Shown here: piece by piece, positions 34,137 to 43,763 of the stretch
Layout: each line of letters starts with the position of its first letter
Numbering within the stretch: position 1 is the first letter of the stretch
Assembly: GCA_021849615.1 (NCBI GenBank)
Contig: JAJZSQ010000001.1
Span: 1-64,000 of the forward strand
DNA: 64,000 nucleotides
Source of the DNA: Pseudomonadota bacterium
Lineage (GTDB): Bacteria; Pseudomonadota; Gammaproteobacteria; Steroidobacterales; Steroidobacteraceae
Direction of reading: 5' to 3'
Notes under the pieces: generated by a model
Seen by the model: only the letters and a program-made list of their open reading frames with translations
Databases searched by the model: none
What the model was told of the DNA's origin: nothing
Made by a program: the position numbers and the translations under genes

Positions 34137-36326
34137 ATGAAAACCATAATTCGCGTCGCGTTTCTGCCGTTGCTGCTCGCTGCCTGCTCGAGTTCGCACG
34201 CAACTCACCCGGTGTCTCTGCACTACCCGCATGCGCGACGGGATAAGACCGTCGATGTTTATTTTGGAACGCGCGTGTCGGCTCCCTATCAGTGGATGGA
34301 GAACATGAAGAGCCCGGCGCTGCATCGCTGGGTGCAGGCCGAGAACCGGCTGACGAATGCCTATCTCGCCAAAATCCCGGTGCGCGGATGGATCAAGCAG
34401 CGGCTGACGCAGCTGGCCAATTTCGCCAAAGAGACGACGCCAGTACAGGTTGCCGGGTCCCGGATCTTTTTCCGGCGCAACTCCGGCCTGCAGAATCAGT
34501 CGGTCCTGTACGTACAGGATTCGCCGTCTGCGAAGCCGCGGGTGCTCATCGACCCGAACAAGCTTTCACCGAATGGTTCAATTGCGCTGGCGGATTTCGA
34601 GCCATCGCCGGACGGGAAGTATCTCGCCTACGCCTTGTCCAAAGGCGGCTCGGACTGGGAAACGGTTCACGTCATGGATGTGGCTACAGGCAAGACCCTG
34701 CCGGACGCGGTGCGGTGGGTAAAGTTCTCGAATATCGCCTGGACGAACGGCGATAACGGCTTCTTCTACTCACGCTACCCGAAGCCACCAAAGAATGACC
34801 GGATCAATGACGCGGTCGTAAATCAGGCGCTATATTTTCACTTGCTCGGCACGCCCCAGCGCGAGGACAAGCTCATCTACCGACGGCCGGATCTGCCGCG
34901 GTGGATCATCGAGGGTCAGGTGAGTGAGAACGGGCGCTACTTGTTCGTGACGCTCGTGAATGGTACCTCGACGCACAATGAGCTTTACGTCGCGAATCTT
35001 GGCAATCCCCGTCGTCCAAATGTGACGGCCCACCTGCGGCCTCTTTACACGAAGAACGATGCCGAATACGCCTTCGTCGGTATCGTTGGACGTACTGTCT
35101 ATCTGCAGACAACTCTGGATGCGCCGCGGGGGCGCATCGTAGCGGCGAATCTGAGCACGCCGGCCGCGGTTCACTGGCGAACCGTGGTGCCGCAAGGCAA
35201 AGGGGTCATCCAGGGAGCGGCGCTGTCTGCCGGGCACCTGGCGGTCGATGCGCAGATTGTAGCGACCAGCCGACTGCGCCTATATGACCTGAATGGGAAG
35301 AAGCTACGCGGGGTGCCACTGCCGACGCTCGGCACGGTCACCTCGGTGTCGGCGCGGATGGATTCGCCGGCGATTTATTATGGTTTCACGTCATTTCTGT
35401 ACCCGGAGCGCATCTATCGCTATGAGGTGCGCAGTGGCAGCGAATCCACGGTGTTCAAGCCGAAACTGAACTTCGACGCTGCACCTTATGAAGTCCGCCA
35501 AGTCTTTTATCATTCGAAAGACGGGGCCCAGGTGCCGATGTTCATCGTTTCCGCGCGTGGCGTTAAACTCGATGGACACAATCCCACGATCCTTTATGGG
35601 TACGGTGGGTTCGACATCACCATCACGCCGTATTTCAATCCCATGCTGGCAGTCTGGCTGGAACTCGGCGGCGTCTATGCCGTTCCCAATCTGCGCGGGG
35701 GTGGCGTCTATGGACAGAAGTGGCACCGAGCCGGCATGTTGGGCAACAAGCAGAACGTGTTCAATGATTTCGCCTGGGCGGCGAAGTATCTGATCAAGAA
35801 CGGCTACACCTCTTCGGCGCGCCTGGGCATCCAGGGCTATTCGAACGGCGGACTGTTGACGGGTGCGTCCATTACGCAACGGCCTAAGCTGTTCGGCGCG
35901 GCGTACATCGGGCACGGTGTGCTCGATATGCTTCGCTATCAGGACTTCTCCGGCGGTGCGCTCTGGGCGCCCGAATATGGCTTATCCAGCAATCCCAAAG
36001 CGTTCAAGTGGCTGTACGCCTACTCACCGCTGCAGAATGTGAAGCAGGGCACTTGTTATCCCCCAACGTTGATCACGACCTCGTGGGATGACGACCGGGT
36101 GGTGCCGATGCACGAATTCAAATTCACGGCTGCGATGCAGCATGCGCAGGCCTGTGCCAACCCGATTCTGCTGCACACGACCGGTGCGACCAGCCACATC
36201 TATATGCCGCTCGACAAGCAGATCGCTCAATCGGCAGACGTCTGGGGATTCGAGGCCTACAATCTCGGCATCAAGCAGGTGCCTGCGGCCCTGCTCAAAT
36301 CCGCGGCTCCGTCGGCGACGCACTGA
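34137..36326 (+). CDS. Prolyl oligopeptidase family serine peptidase (S9), lipoprotein
   Basis: The protein has 729 residues. The lipobox LLAAC puts the lipidated Cys at residue 17, so it is anchored in the envelope. An N-terminal propeller is followed by an alpha/beta hydrolase domain with Ser569 (GIQGYSNGGLL), Asp near 651-653 (TSWDDDRVVP) and His687 (TGATSHIYMP). The order Ser-Asp-His and size match the family. It cuts short peptides after proline. The next gene encodes an amino-acid permease, which suggests peptide use. There is no sign of a link to the sulfosugar cluster; a terminator separates them. Confidence 0.88.
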   Translation: MKTIIRVAFLPLLLAACSSSHATHPVSLHYPHARRDKTVDVYFGTRVSAPYQWMENMKSPALHRWVQAENRLTNAYLAKIPVRGWIKQRLTQLANFAKETTPVQVAGSRIFFRRNSGLQNQSVLYVQDSPSAKPRVLIDPNKLSPNGSIALADFEPSPDGKYLAYALSKGGSDWETVHVMDVATGKTLPDAVRWVKFSNIAWTNGDNGFFYSRYPKPPKNDRINDAVVNQALYFHLLGTPQREDKLIYRRPDLPRWIIEGQVSENGRYLFVTLVNGTSTHNELYVANLGNPRRPNVTAHLRPLYTKNDAEYAFVGIVGRTVYLQTTLDAPRGRIVAANLSTPAAVHWRTVVPQGKGVIQGAALSAGHLAVDAQIVATSRLRLYDLNGKKLRGVPLPTLGTVTSVSARMDSPAIYYGFTSFLYPERIYRYEVRSGSESTVFKPKLNFDAAPYEVRQVFYHSKDGAQVPMFIVSARGVKLDGHNPTILYGYGGFDITITPYFNPMLAVWLELGGVYAVPNLRGGGVYGQKWHRAGMLGNKQNVFNDFAWAAKYLIKNGYTSSARLGIQGYSNGGLLTGASITQRPKLFGAAYIGHGVLDMLRYQDFSGGALWAPEYGLSSNPKAFKWLYAYSPLQNVKQGTCYPPTLITTSWDDDRVVPMHEFKFTAAMQHAQACANPILLHTTGATSHIYMPLDKQIAQSADVWGFEAYNLGIKQVPAALLKSAAPSATH

Positions 36327-36346
36327 ATTGCGCCCCATCCGCTCGT

Positions 36347-36385
36347 GCCGTACCGCTCCCGGTGTCTTGCCGGTGGCGGTACGGC
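36347..36385 (+). terminator. Hairpin after the prolyl oligopeptidase gene
   Basis: GCCGTACCGC (36347-36356) pairs with GCGGTACGGC (36376-36385) over a 19-base loop that can fold further. No T tract follows, so termination may need Rho or the hairpin may only stabilise the mRNA end. Confidence 0.4.
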
Positions 36386-36480
36386 GCAGAGGGTGCGGCA
36401 CAGAGCGTTTGACGAAAATTATCGACCGATGGGACGTGAGCGACCGTTCGCGACTCCATCCATCAGTTTGAGGTGCACTC

Positions 36481-38118
36481 ATGGCAGGCCCCGCAAAACT
36501 CAGGCGCGATGCAGGATTGATCGGTCTTCTGTATGCCAGTCTCGGCAGTATTATTGGCTCGGGATGGCTGTTCGGTGCGTTGCACGCTGCGACGCAGGCC
36601 GGGCCGCGTAGTGTGTGGTCCTGGATTATCGGTGCGGTTTCGATCCTCTTCCTGGCATTCGTGTTTGCCGAACTCGCCACAATGTTCCCGAATTCCGGCG
36701 CCCTCGTGCACATGACTCACGTCAGTCACGGCGACTTCGTCGGAAAGATCTGGACCTGGATTCTATTTCTGGCATTCGTGTCCATACCGCCAGTCGAGGT
36801 CAGTGCAGTACTGACTTATGCCAACAATTACCTGCCGGGACTCATTAACCCGCATTCCGGTCTGATGACCAGCCGCGGCATAGCAATCGCGGCGTTCTTG
36901 CTGGCTGTAACCGTGGCGCTGAATTTTCTTGCTGTTCGTTGGGTCATTGCCATCAACAGCATCGCCACCTGGTGGAAGGTGATCATTCCTATAGCCACCA
37001 TTGGCGTTTTGATGGCGTACTCGTTTCATCCGCACAACATGGTTTCTCATGTCCACAGCACGCCGGTGAGCGGTGTGTTCACCGCGGTTGCGACGGCCGG
37101 CATCATCTTCAGCTTCTTTGGATTCCAGCAAGCCATTGCGCTGGCCGGTGAAACGCGAAACCCCAGTCGATATGTGCCCATCGCGCTCATTATCTCCGTC
37201 GTGATCGGCATGCTGATCTACGTCGGGCTGCAGGTGTCATTCATCACGGCGCTGCGGCCCCAGGATATGAGTGCCGGGTGGGGACACCTGCATTTTTCAG
37301 GCATGTTTGGCCCCCTGGCGGCGATTGCAGTGACCGTGGGCGCAGTGTGGTGGGCCGTGCTGCTATACGTTGATGCACTCATCTCGCCACTCGGAACGGC
37401 GTTCATCTATATTGCCGCAAGTCCGCGCATCATCATGGCGGCCGGCGAGATGGGCAATGCGCCTCAACAGGTGACGCACCTGAATCGACACGGCGTGCCC
37501 TGGGTGGGGTTGGTGGTCACCTACATCGTCGGGGTGATGTTCTTCTTTCCGTTCCCGTCCTGGCAGAAGCTGGTGTCGGCGGTCTCGCTGATCACGGTGC
37601 TGTCGTACAGCATCGGTCCGGTCATTCTCCTGAGACTGCGCGCCGCGCTGCCGGATGCGCCGCGCCCTTTTCGCCTCAAGGCAGCCGGAGTGCTCGCACC
37701 GATTGCTTTCATCGCATCGAACTGGATCATCTACTGGACCGGCTACACGGTCGCTAAGTGGATGTTCAGCGCGGTCTTCGCCTACATCATTGCGTACCTG
37801 GTGTGGTTCTTCCTGATCCGCCGCAGGCCTGCGAGCAAGCTTGGTTGGCAACAGGCGTGGTGGACGATCCCGTATCTGGGCGGCATGTGGCTGGTGAGCG
37901 ACCTGGGTCCGAGCGGAGTCATGGGAGGACGCGGAGTGATCGGATTTTTCACCGGAATGTGGATCATTGCGGGATTCAGTCTCGTCGTGCTGTGGCTCGC
38001 ATTGCGCTCGGGCCAGAGCCCCGTTGAAGCGCAACATTGTGCGGATCGGGTCAAGACGCTGGGTTCGAGCGGGGTGGATTCGCGCGCGCTCGCCGAGGAT
38101 GTGGAGCCTGCGCCGTGA
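36481..38118 (+). CDS. APC family amino acid permease
   Basis: This inner-membrane transporter has 545 residues and about twelve to fourteen hydrophobic segments. The APC signature is at the N-terminus (LIGLLYASLGSIIGSGWLFG) with FAELATMFPNSGALVHM after helix 2. The middle reads FSFFGFQQAIALAGETRNPSRYVPIAL, as in bacterial amino-acid/polyamine antiporters. It follows the prolyl oligopeptidase by 150 bases on the same strand. The substrate cannot be told from the sequence. Confidence 0.85.
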   Translation: MAGPAKLRRDAGLIGLLYASLGSIIGSGWLFGALHAATQAGPRSVWSWIIGAVSILFLAFVFAELATMFPNSGALVHMTHVSHGDFVGKIWTWILFLAFVSIPPVEVSAVLTYANNYLPGLINPHSGLMTSRGIAIAAFLLAVTVALNFLAVRWVIAINSIATWWKVIIPIATIGVLMAYSFHPHNMVSHVHSTPVSGVFTAVATAGIIFSFFGFQQAIALAGETRNPSRYVPIALIISVVIGMLIYVGLQVSFITALRPQDMSAGWGHLHFSGMFGPLAAIAVTVGAVWWAVLLYVDALISPLGTAFIYIAASPRIIMAAGEMGNAPQQVTHLNRHGVPWVGLVVTYIVGVMFFFPFPSWQKLVSAVSLITVLSYSIGPVILLRLRAALPDAPRPFRLKAAGVLAPIAFIASNWIIYWTGYTVAKWMFSAVFAYIIAYLVWFFLIRRRPASKLGWQQAWWTIPYLGGMWLVSDLGPSGVMGGRGVIGFFTGMWIIAGFSLVVLWLALRSGQSPVEAQHCADRVKTLGSSGVDSRALAEDVEPAP

Positions 38119-38280
38119 ATTTGTGATAGATGGGACCAGTCGAGGCAGAGGCGCGCTCGTAACTCCGCGCCATGATCGGTTGAGGCCTGCGGGTTGACGT
38201 GGGGAGTTATCCGGCATGAGATCCGGGCAATCGCCGCCGGCGCGAGTGACGCTTGGTGCCGTGGGCGAAGGAGGCCTCCC

Positions 38281-39144
38281 GTGAATTCGATTCTCAATGC
38301 GGCGGCCGGCGGACCGCTTGCGCTCGGCGGCGAACTCTCTATTCATCGCCTCGGATTCGGGGCGATGCGCATCACTGGACCGGGCGTGTGGGGCCACCCG
38401 CCAGACATTTCATTAGCCGTACGACTGCTGCGCAGGGCGGTGCATCTCGGAGTCAATTTCATCGATACGGCTGATGCCTATGGTCCGGAGGTCAGTGAGA
38501 ATCTCCTGGCCCGCGCGTTGTATCCCTATCCGGCGGATCTGGTCATCGCCACTAAAGGGGGCTTGGTCCGCCCCGGCCCCGGGGAGTGGGTGCGCGACGG
38601 TCGACCGGTGCACCTGCGCGGGGCGTGCGAGGCGAGTCTCAAGCGGCTAAGGCGCGAGCGCATCGATTTGTATCAGCTGCACGCACTGGATCCCGCCGTG
38701 CCCCTGGAGGAATCCGTCGGTGAACTCGGGCGACTGCGCGCCGAGGGGAAGGTGCGTCATATCGGTGTCTCCAATGTGACCCTCGAGGAGTTGCGTCGCT
38801 GCGAGCGCGTGGTCCCGGTGGTTGCGGTGCAGAATCGCTTCAACATTCGGGACCGCCACGGTGATGACGTCCTCGAGCATTGTGCTGCGCGTGGCACGGC
38901 GTTCCTGCCCTGGGCACCCCTGGGTTCGGGTCGGCATGCCGGTGGCGGAGAGGTCCCTGCGGCATTGGCGCATCTCGCCGAGCGTCGGGGGATTTCCGCC
39001 GCACAGGCCGCGATTGCGTGGCTGCTGCAGCGGGCATCCGTCGTGGTGCCGATTCCGGGGACCGCCTCCATGGGGCACTTGGAGGAGAACATCGCCGCAG
39101 CAGGCATTGTGTTGACCGCGGAGGAACTCCGGAGCATCGGCTGA
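38281..39144 (+). CDS. Aldo/keto reductase
   Basis: This NADP-dependent AKR-family TIM barrel has 287 residues. It shows the catalytic residues Asp and Tyr in FIDTADAYGPEVSENL, Lys in VIATKGGL and His in IDLYQLHALDP. SNVTLEELRR and VPIPGTASMGHLEEN are also typical. The GTG at 38281 is preferred because AAGGAGG lies six bases upstream; the frame is open to 38194 without support. It is closest to the group of oxidoreductases acting on small aldehydes. The natural substrate is unknown. Confidence 0.85.
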   Translation: MNSILNAAAGGPLALGGELSIHRLGFGAMRITGPGVWGHPPDISLAVRLLRRAVHLGVNFIDTADAYGPEVSENLLARALYPYPADLVIATKGGLVRPGPGEWVRDGRPVHLRGACEASLKRLRRERIDLYQLHALDPAVPLEESVGELGRLRAEGKVRHIGVSNVTLEELRRCERVVPVVAVQNRFNIRDRHGDDVLEHCAARGTAFLPWAPLGSGRHAGGGEVPAALAHLAERRGISAAQAAIAWLLQRASVVVPIPGTASMGHLEENIAAAGIVLTAEELRSIG

Positions 39145-39343
39145 TCATGCGGGCCGGTGTCCTGCGCGACCCGTGAGGCACGCCTTTTTGTACCCGCCTA
39201 GGTAGTTTCTCTGATGCGCCGTCTTTCGGACCGTAGGAAAGTTCGCCTCGTGTGGTGATCGCCTGGGTGCAGCGCCTGATCTCGGGTGCGCGCAACATGC
39301 TGGGCGAAGCGGGCTGCAATCCTTTTCGATTTGGGAGAGACTC

Positions 39344-40054
39344 ATGGCAGTACATCCCTTCAAGCGCGCACTGCAAAGTGCCGCACTCGCCGCGTGCGTC
39401 CTCGGAGCAGTCCAGAGCGCTGCCGTGGCGCAGGTGAGCATCGGTGTGGGTGTCGCCGTGCCGGGCATGCGGATCGGGATCAATGTACCGGCCTATCCGT
39501 ATCTGGTGCCGGTGCCTGGTTATCCCGTCTATTACGCCCCGGATCTCGACGTCAATTTGTTCTTCTACGACGGCTACTACTGGACGTTCGCGGATGATGC
39601 GTGGTATTCGAGCACCTGGTACAACGGTCCGTGGTATCTGGTGCCTCCGGAGCGTGTGCCGGATTTCATTCTGCGGGTTCCGGTCGGCTTCTATCGACGT
39701 CCGCCGCCATTCTTCCTGCATTGGAGTCGCAATGAGCCGCCGCGCTGGGCACAGCATTGGGGCCCGCGCTGGCAGCACAGCCGCCCTGACTGGGATCGAT
39801 GGAACCGACGCGCGCCGCCGCCCCGTGCACCGCTGCCGCGCTATCAGCGCAGCTACCCACAACAGCGCTACCCGGGGCCGGGCGAGCAGCGGACCCTGGA
39901 GAATCGCTATTACCGCTTCCCGCAGCATCCCGGGCCGCAGGGCCGTGAACGTCCCCGCCCGCAGCCGCGCTATCAGCAGCAGCGCCCGAACCCCCAACAG
40001 CAGCAGCGCGAGCGGGAGCGTCAGCCTCGACGAGGTGAACATCCGCCCGTCTGA
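39344..40054 (+). CDS. Secreted Tyr/Trp-rich protein, conserved but uncharacterised
   Basis: The protein has 236 residues. A signal peptide (LQSAALAACVLGAVQSAAVA) is followed by a domain rich in Tyr, Trp and Pro (VPVPGYPVYYAPDLDVNLFF, then YYWTFADDAWYSSTWYNGPW). A low-complexity tail is rich in Pro, Gln and Arg. Similar proteins occur widely in Proteobacteria without a known role, probably in the periplasm or at the envelope. GGGAGAG precedes the ATG. The strong charge and repeats of the tail suggest binding to nucleic acid or polysaccharide, but nothing proves it. Confidence 0.7.
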   Translation: MAVHPFKRALQSAALAACVLGAVQSAAVAQVSIGVGVAVPGMRIGINVPAYPYLVPVPGYPVYYAPDLDVNLFFYDGYYWTFADDAWYSSTWYNGPWYLVPPERVPDFILRVPVGFYRRPPPFFLHWSRNEPPRWAQHWGPRWQHSRPDWDRWNRRAPPPRAPLPRYQRSYPQQRYPGPGEQRTLENRYYRFPQHPGPQGRERPRPQPRYQQQRPNPQQQQRERERQPRRGEHPPV

Positions 40055-40080
40055 CGGTACGCCGTGAACACGCAACTCGA

Positions 40081-42396
40081 TTGAGCAGATCTCCCGCCAC
40101 TGCCGTGCTGCGCGCGATTGCGGACCAGCCGTTTACGCTGCTGGGCGTCGTGCTTGTTGCCCTGGCTGCGGCGGGCGTGGCCGCGGCAGTCGGCGACCTC
40201 GCGCTGAGCCGGATTGTCCTTGGGGCCGTAACGAGCGTCGTCATCGCCGTCACCGCTTATCACACCGCTCGGGGCCTTCTGCGTGGGGACATCGGCGTCG
40301 ATCTCATCGCGCTGCTGGCGATGCTCGGAGCGTTACTGCTCAGGCAGTACCTGGCCGGCGCGATCATCGCGGCCATGCTGGCAAGCGGGGTGACGCTCGA
40401 GCAGTACGCCACGGCGCGCGCACGGCGCGAACTGAGCAGTCTGGTCAGCCGTGCGCCGCGCATCGCGCATCGAGGAAGCGGCGACGCTTACGCCGATGTT
40501 GCGGTTCAGGACGTAACGGTAGGGGACGTCCTGCTGGTCAAATCAGGCGAGGTCGTTCCTGTCGACGGTCTCGTCGGTCCACAGGGCGCGGTCGTCGACG
40601 AGTCCTCGCTCACCGGGGAGTCACGGCCGGTCAAGATCGCCGCCGGTGCGCCAGTGCGCAGCGGCGCGAGCAACGCCGGCGGTCCGTTCGAACTGCGGGT
40701 GACGGCTGCGGTGGCCGACAGCACGTACGCCGCAATCGTTCGACTGGTGCAGGCGGCCGAGACCTCCAAGGCCCCCGTGGCACGACTCGCGGATCGATAC
40801 GCGCTGGCCTTTCTCGCGGCGACCCTGGCCGTGTCCGCGGCGGCATGGTGGGTGTCCGGGGACGCGCAGCGCGCGCTGGCCGTGCTGGTGGTCGCGACGC
40901 CCTGTCCGCTGATTCTCGCCGTGCCCGCGGCCATCATGGCCGGGGTGTCCCGTGCGGCTCGCATGGGCATCATCATGAAGGGCGGCGCGCCCCTGGAGGG
41001 CTTGGCGCGCACCGAGGTCGTTCTACTCGACAAGACCGGCACGGTGACAGCGGCCCGTCCCGCAGTAGTTGCCGTGGACACGACTGGGGAGCTCTCGGTC
41101 GATGAGCTCCTGCGCCATGCCGCAGCCCTCGAACAGATGTCGGTTCATCCCTTCGCCCCGGCGATTCTGGAGGCGGCGCGCGCCCGCCAGCTGACGCTGG
41201 ATTTCCCGGGCGAGGTCCACGAGCAGATGGGATTTGGCATCAGTGGAACTGTTGCCGGACGCCGCGTCGCCGTCGGGCAGTACGAATACGTGACGCCCGG
41301 TGTCGATCGTACTGAAGCCGTTCGATCGATCGAGCTTCGGGCGGCGGCGGATGGATCCTCGTGCGTCTTCGTTGCCATCGACGGCGCGCTCGCCGGCGCC
41401 ATGCTTCTGCAAGATCACATCCGGCCCGAGGCGCCCCGAGTCCTGCGCACGCTGCGCCAGAGCGGTGTGCGACGGATTCACCTCGTCACCGGAGACCATC
41501 CCGATGTGGCGGAGCTCGTCGGCGATGCGCTCGGCATCGATCGGGTGTTCGCCGAGCGCGCGCCAGACGAAAAAGTCGAAGTCGTCCGTACGGCTCGCCG
41601 CGAGGGCATCACGACGATGGTCGGGGACGGGATCAACGACGCGCCTGCTCTGGCCCTGGCCGATGTCGGCATTGCCATGGGCGCCAGAGGAGCCACCGCG
41701 GCCTCCGAGGCGGCCGACATCGTTCTCACCTCGGACCGCTTTGAAGACGTCGCGCGCGCGCTGAGCATCGCGCGCCGCACGCGAAACATTGCGCTGCAGA
41801 GCGTCTGGACGGGCATGGGCCTGTCCGTTGTGGCGATGGGGTTCGCCGCGGCAGGCTTCCTTCCGCCGATCGCCGGGGCGTTGCTGCAAGAAGTCATCGA
41901 TGTCCTGGTGATTCTGAATGCACTGCGGGCGCTCGGCGGTCGCTTGCCGGGCGCGGCGGTGAGTCCCGAGGCGGCCCAGCTGGCCCGGGCGCTCGACAAG
42001 ACCCACCAGTCGCTGCGCCCGCGCGTCAGCGAACTCGCCGAGCTGGCGGTGCGTCTCGATGCGCTGCCCCCAGTGGAAGCGCGGGCACAGCTGCAGCGGA
42101 CGGCGCAGATGCTCGAGGAAGAGTTGCTGCCCCACGAGAACCACGAACAGCAGACGGTGTATCCCATCCTCGAGAGCCTGCTCGCTGGGGAGAACCCGAC
42201 CGGCCCGCTGATCCACACCCACGGTGAAATCCGTCGGTTGAGTCGATTGTTTGCGCGGCGGGTCGCACAGCTGCCGTCGACCGGTCCCTCGCCGGAGGAT
42301 CTGCGCGACATGCACCGGCTGCTGTACGGCTTGCATGCCATCCTCAGTCTTCACTTCGCGCAGGAGGACGAGCTCTATAGCCTGCTGACCGCGTGA
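40081..42396 (+). CDS. P1B-type metal ATPase with C-terminal hemerythrin domain
   Basis: The protein has 771 residues. The ATPase core has TGES (178-181), the membrane metal motif TPCP (273-276), the phosphorylated Asp317 in LLDKTGTVTA, and VGDGINDAPALA. TPC rather than CPC places it in the P1B-5 group, which exports Ni or Fe. There is no N-terminal metal domain. From about residue 625 a hemerythrin-like four-helix domain follows, with iron-ligand candidates in LLPHENHEQQ, LIHTHGEIRRL and ILSLHFAQEDEL. Such tails are known for P1B-5 pumps and may sense metal or oxygen. TTG at 40081 is the start that fits, without a clear ribosome site. Confidence 0.88.
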   Translation: MSRSPATAVLRAIADQPFTLLGVVLVALAAAGVAAAVGDLALSRIVLGAVTSVVIAVTAYHTARGLLRGDIGVDLIALLAMLGALLLRQYLAGAIIAAMLASGVTLEQYATARARRELSSLVSRAPRIAHRGSGDAYADVAVQDVTVGDVLLVKSGEVVPVDGLVGPQGAVVDESSLTGESRPVKIAAGAPVRSGASNAGGPFELRVTAAVADSTYAAIVRLVQAAETSKAPVARLADRYALAFLAATLAVSAAAWWVSGDAQRALAVLVVATPCPLILAVPAAIMAGVSRAARMGIIMKGGAPLEGLARTEVVLLDKTGTVTAARPAVVAVDTTGELSVDELLRHAAALEQMSVHPFAPAILEAARARQLTLDFPGEVHEQMGFGISGTVAGRRVAVGQYEYVTPGVDRTEAVRSIELRAAADGSSCVFVAIDGALAGAMLLQDHIRPEAPRVLRTLRQSGVRRIHLVTGDHPDVAELVGDALGIDRVFAERAPDEKVEVVRTARREGITTMVGDGINDAPALALADVGIAMGARGATAASEAADIVLTSDRFEDVARALSIARRTRNIALQSVWTGMGLSVVAMGFAAAGFLPPIAGALLQEVIDVLVILNALRALGGRLPGAAVSPEAAQLARALDKTHQSLRPRVSELAELAVRLDALPPVEARAQLQRTAQMLEEELLPHENHEQQTVYPILESLLAGENPTGPLIHTHGEIRRLSRLFARRVAQLPSTGPSPEDLRDMHRLLYGLHAILSLHFAQEDELYSLLTA

Positions 42397-42495
42397 GTCA
42401 CCCGCGCATGCCATTCGCGAAACGGCATACGCACAAACGCTGCTTACGACCTGCGCGCTGCGGACTTATCGTCTCCTGCAGAGAGCGCAGCACCG

Positions 42496-43746
42496 ATGGA
42501 CACCCCCGCAGAGCCCGCCGACACGACGGCGCAGCCCAAGGCGCCGCGTTGGCGGCTGAGTTCGCGGCGGCGCTGGGTCTGGGTCGCGATCGTGGCCGTG
42601 CTGCTGATCGCGATGGCGATCGGTCTGTGGCGATCGTTCCGGCCCAACGAGCGCATCACGTACGTCACCGCGCAGGTGACCCGCGGCGCCGTCGAGCCTT
42701 ACGTCACTGCCAGCGGCAGCGTCAACCCGGTCGTGACCATTCAGGTCGGCACCTACGTTTCCGGGGTCATCCAGGGTCTGTATTGCGATTACAACACACG
42801 GGTGAAAGCCGGTCAGCTCTGCGCGCGCATCGACCCGCGGCCCTACCAGGTCGTCGTCGACCAGGACCGCGCCGCGCTGATCGCGGCCCGGGCACAGCTC
42901 GTCAAGGATGAAGCGAACCTCACGTACGCCCGGGCGGCGTCTGAGCGGCAGTCGCGTCTGCTCACCGATCACCTGACTTCGCAGGATGCCGCGGACGCGG
43001 CACGCAGCACCTACCAGCAGGTGAGCGCTCAGGTCAATCTGGATCGAGCGACCATCGGCCAGCGTGAGGCGAGTCTGCGAGCTGCGGAGGTCAATCTCGG
43101 CTACACGCGGATTACCTCGCCGGTTGACGGCATCGTGGTCACTCGAAACATCACCCAGGGACAGACGGTTGCTGCCAGCTTTCAGACGCCGACCCTCTTT
43201 CTCATCGCGACCGATCTGACGCAGATGCAGGTGGATGCGAACGTCAGCGAATCGGATATCGGCCAGATCAAGGCCGGGGACACGGCCACGTTCACCGTGG
43301 AGGCATTCCCGTCAAATCTCTTTCGCGGCCGCGTCACCCAGGTGCGCCAGTCTCCGCAGACGATCCAGAATGTCGTGACCTACGACGTGGTGGTGAGCGC
43401 GCCGAATCCGCAGCTGCTCCTGAAGCCCGGGATGACCGCCGACGTGCGGATCGTGACGGCGGATGTTCGCGATGCGCTGCGCGTGCCGGTGGAAGCGCTG
43501 CGCTATTGGCCGGCCTCGGTGCCGAAGCCGAACCAGAATCAGTCGGAGACTCAGACCGTCTGGACGCTGAGCGACGGGAGTCCGGTCGCCGTACGGGTGG
43601 GCGCGGGTCTCTCCGATGATGTCTACGCGCAGATCATCTCCGGTGCGCTGCGGCCCGGAGAGCCGGTGATCATCGGGGAGCGATCGGGCAACGGCACCGC
43701 ACCCTCATCTGCAGCGGCCCCGCGGCGCCGCTCGCCCTTCCTGTAA
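42496..43746 (+). CDS. macA: MacA-type periplasmic adaptor of an ABC efflux pump
   Basis: This membrane-fusion protein has 416 residues. One N-terminal helix (WVWVAIVAVLLIAMAIGLW) is followed by the lipoyl half motif ASGSVNPVVTIQVGTYVSG, a coiled-coil hairpin of about 80 residues, the second lipoyl half (LGYTRITSPVDGIVVTRNI), and beta-barrel and membrane-proximal domains. It couples MacB in the inner membrane to an outer-membrane channel, which is not encoded here. The macB GTG lies 17 bases downstream. Confidence 0.85.
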   Translation: MDTPAEPADTTAQPKAPRWRLSSRRRWVWVAIVAVLLIAMAIGLWRSFRPNERITYVTAQVTRGAVEPYVTASGSVNPVVTIQVGTYVSGVIQGLYCDYNTRVKAGQLCARIDPRPYQVVVDQDRAALIAARAQLVKDEANLTYARAASERQSRLLTDHLTSQDAADAARSTYQQVSAQVNLDRATIGQREASLRAAEVNLGYTRITSPVDGIVVTRNITQGQTVAASFQTPTLFLIATDLTQMQVDANVSESDIGQIKAGDTATFTVEAFPSNLFRGRVTQVRQSPQTIQNVVTYDVVVSAPNPQLLLKPGMTADVRIVTADVRDALRVPVEALRYWPASVPKPNQNQSETQTVWTLSDGSPVAVRVGAGLSDDVYAQIISGALRPGEPVIIGERSGNGTAPSSAAAPRRRSPFL

Positions 43747-43763
43747 TACTGCGGCCGACGCCG

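Noticed and set aside
39840..40054. CRISPR-like or tandem repeat in the Pro/Gln-rich tail
   Set aside because: The repeats are irregular codons for low-complexity protein, without fixed unit length or spacers.
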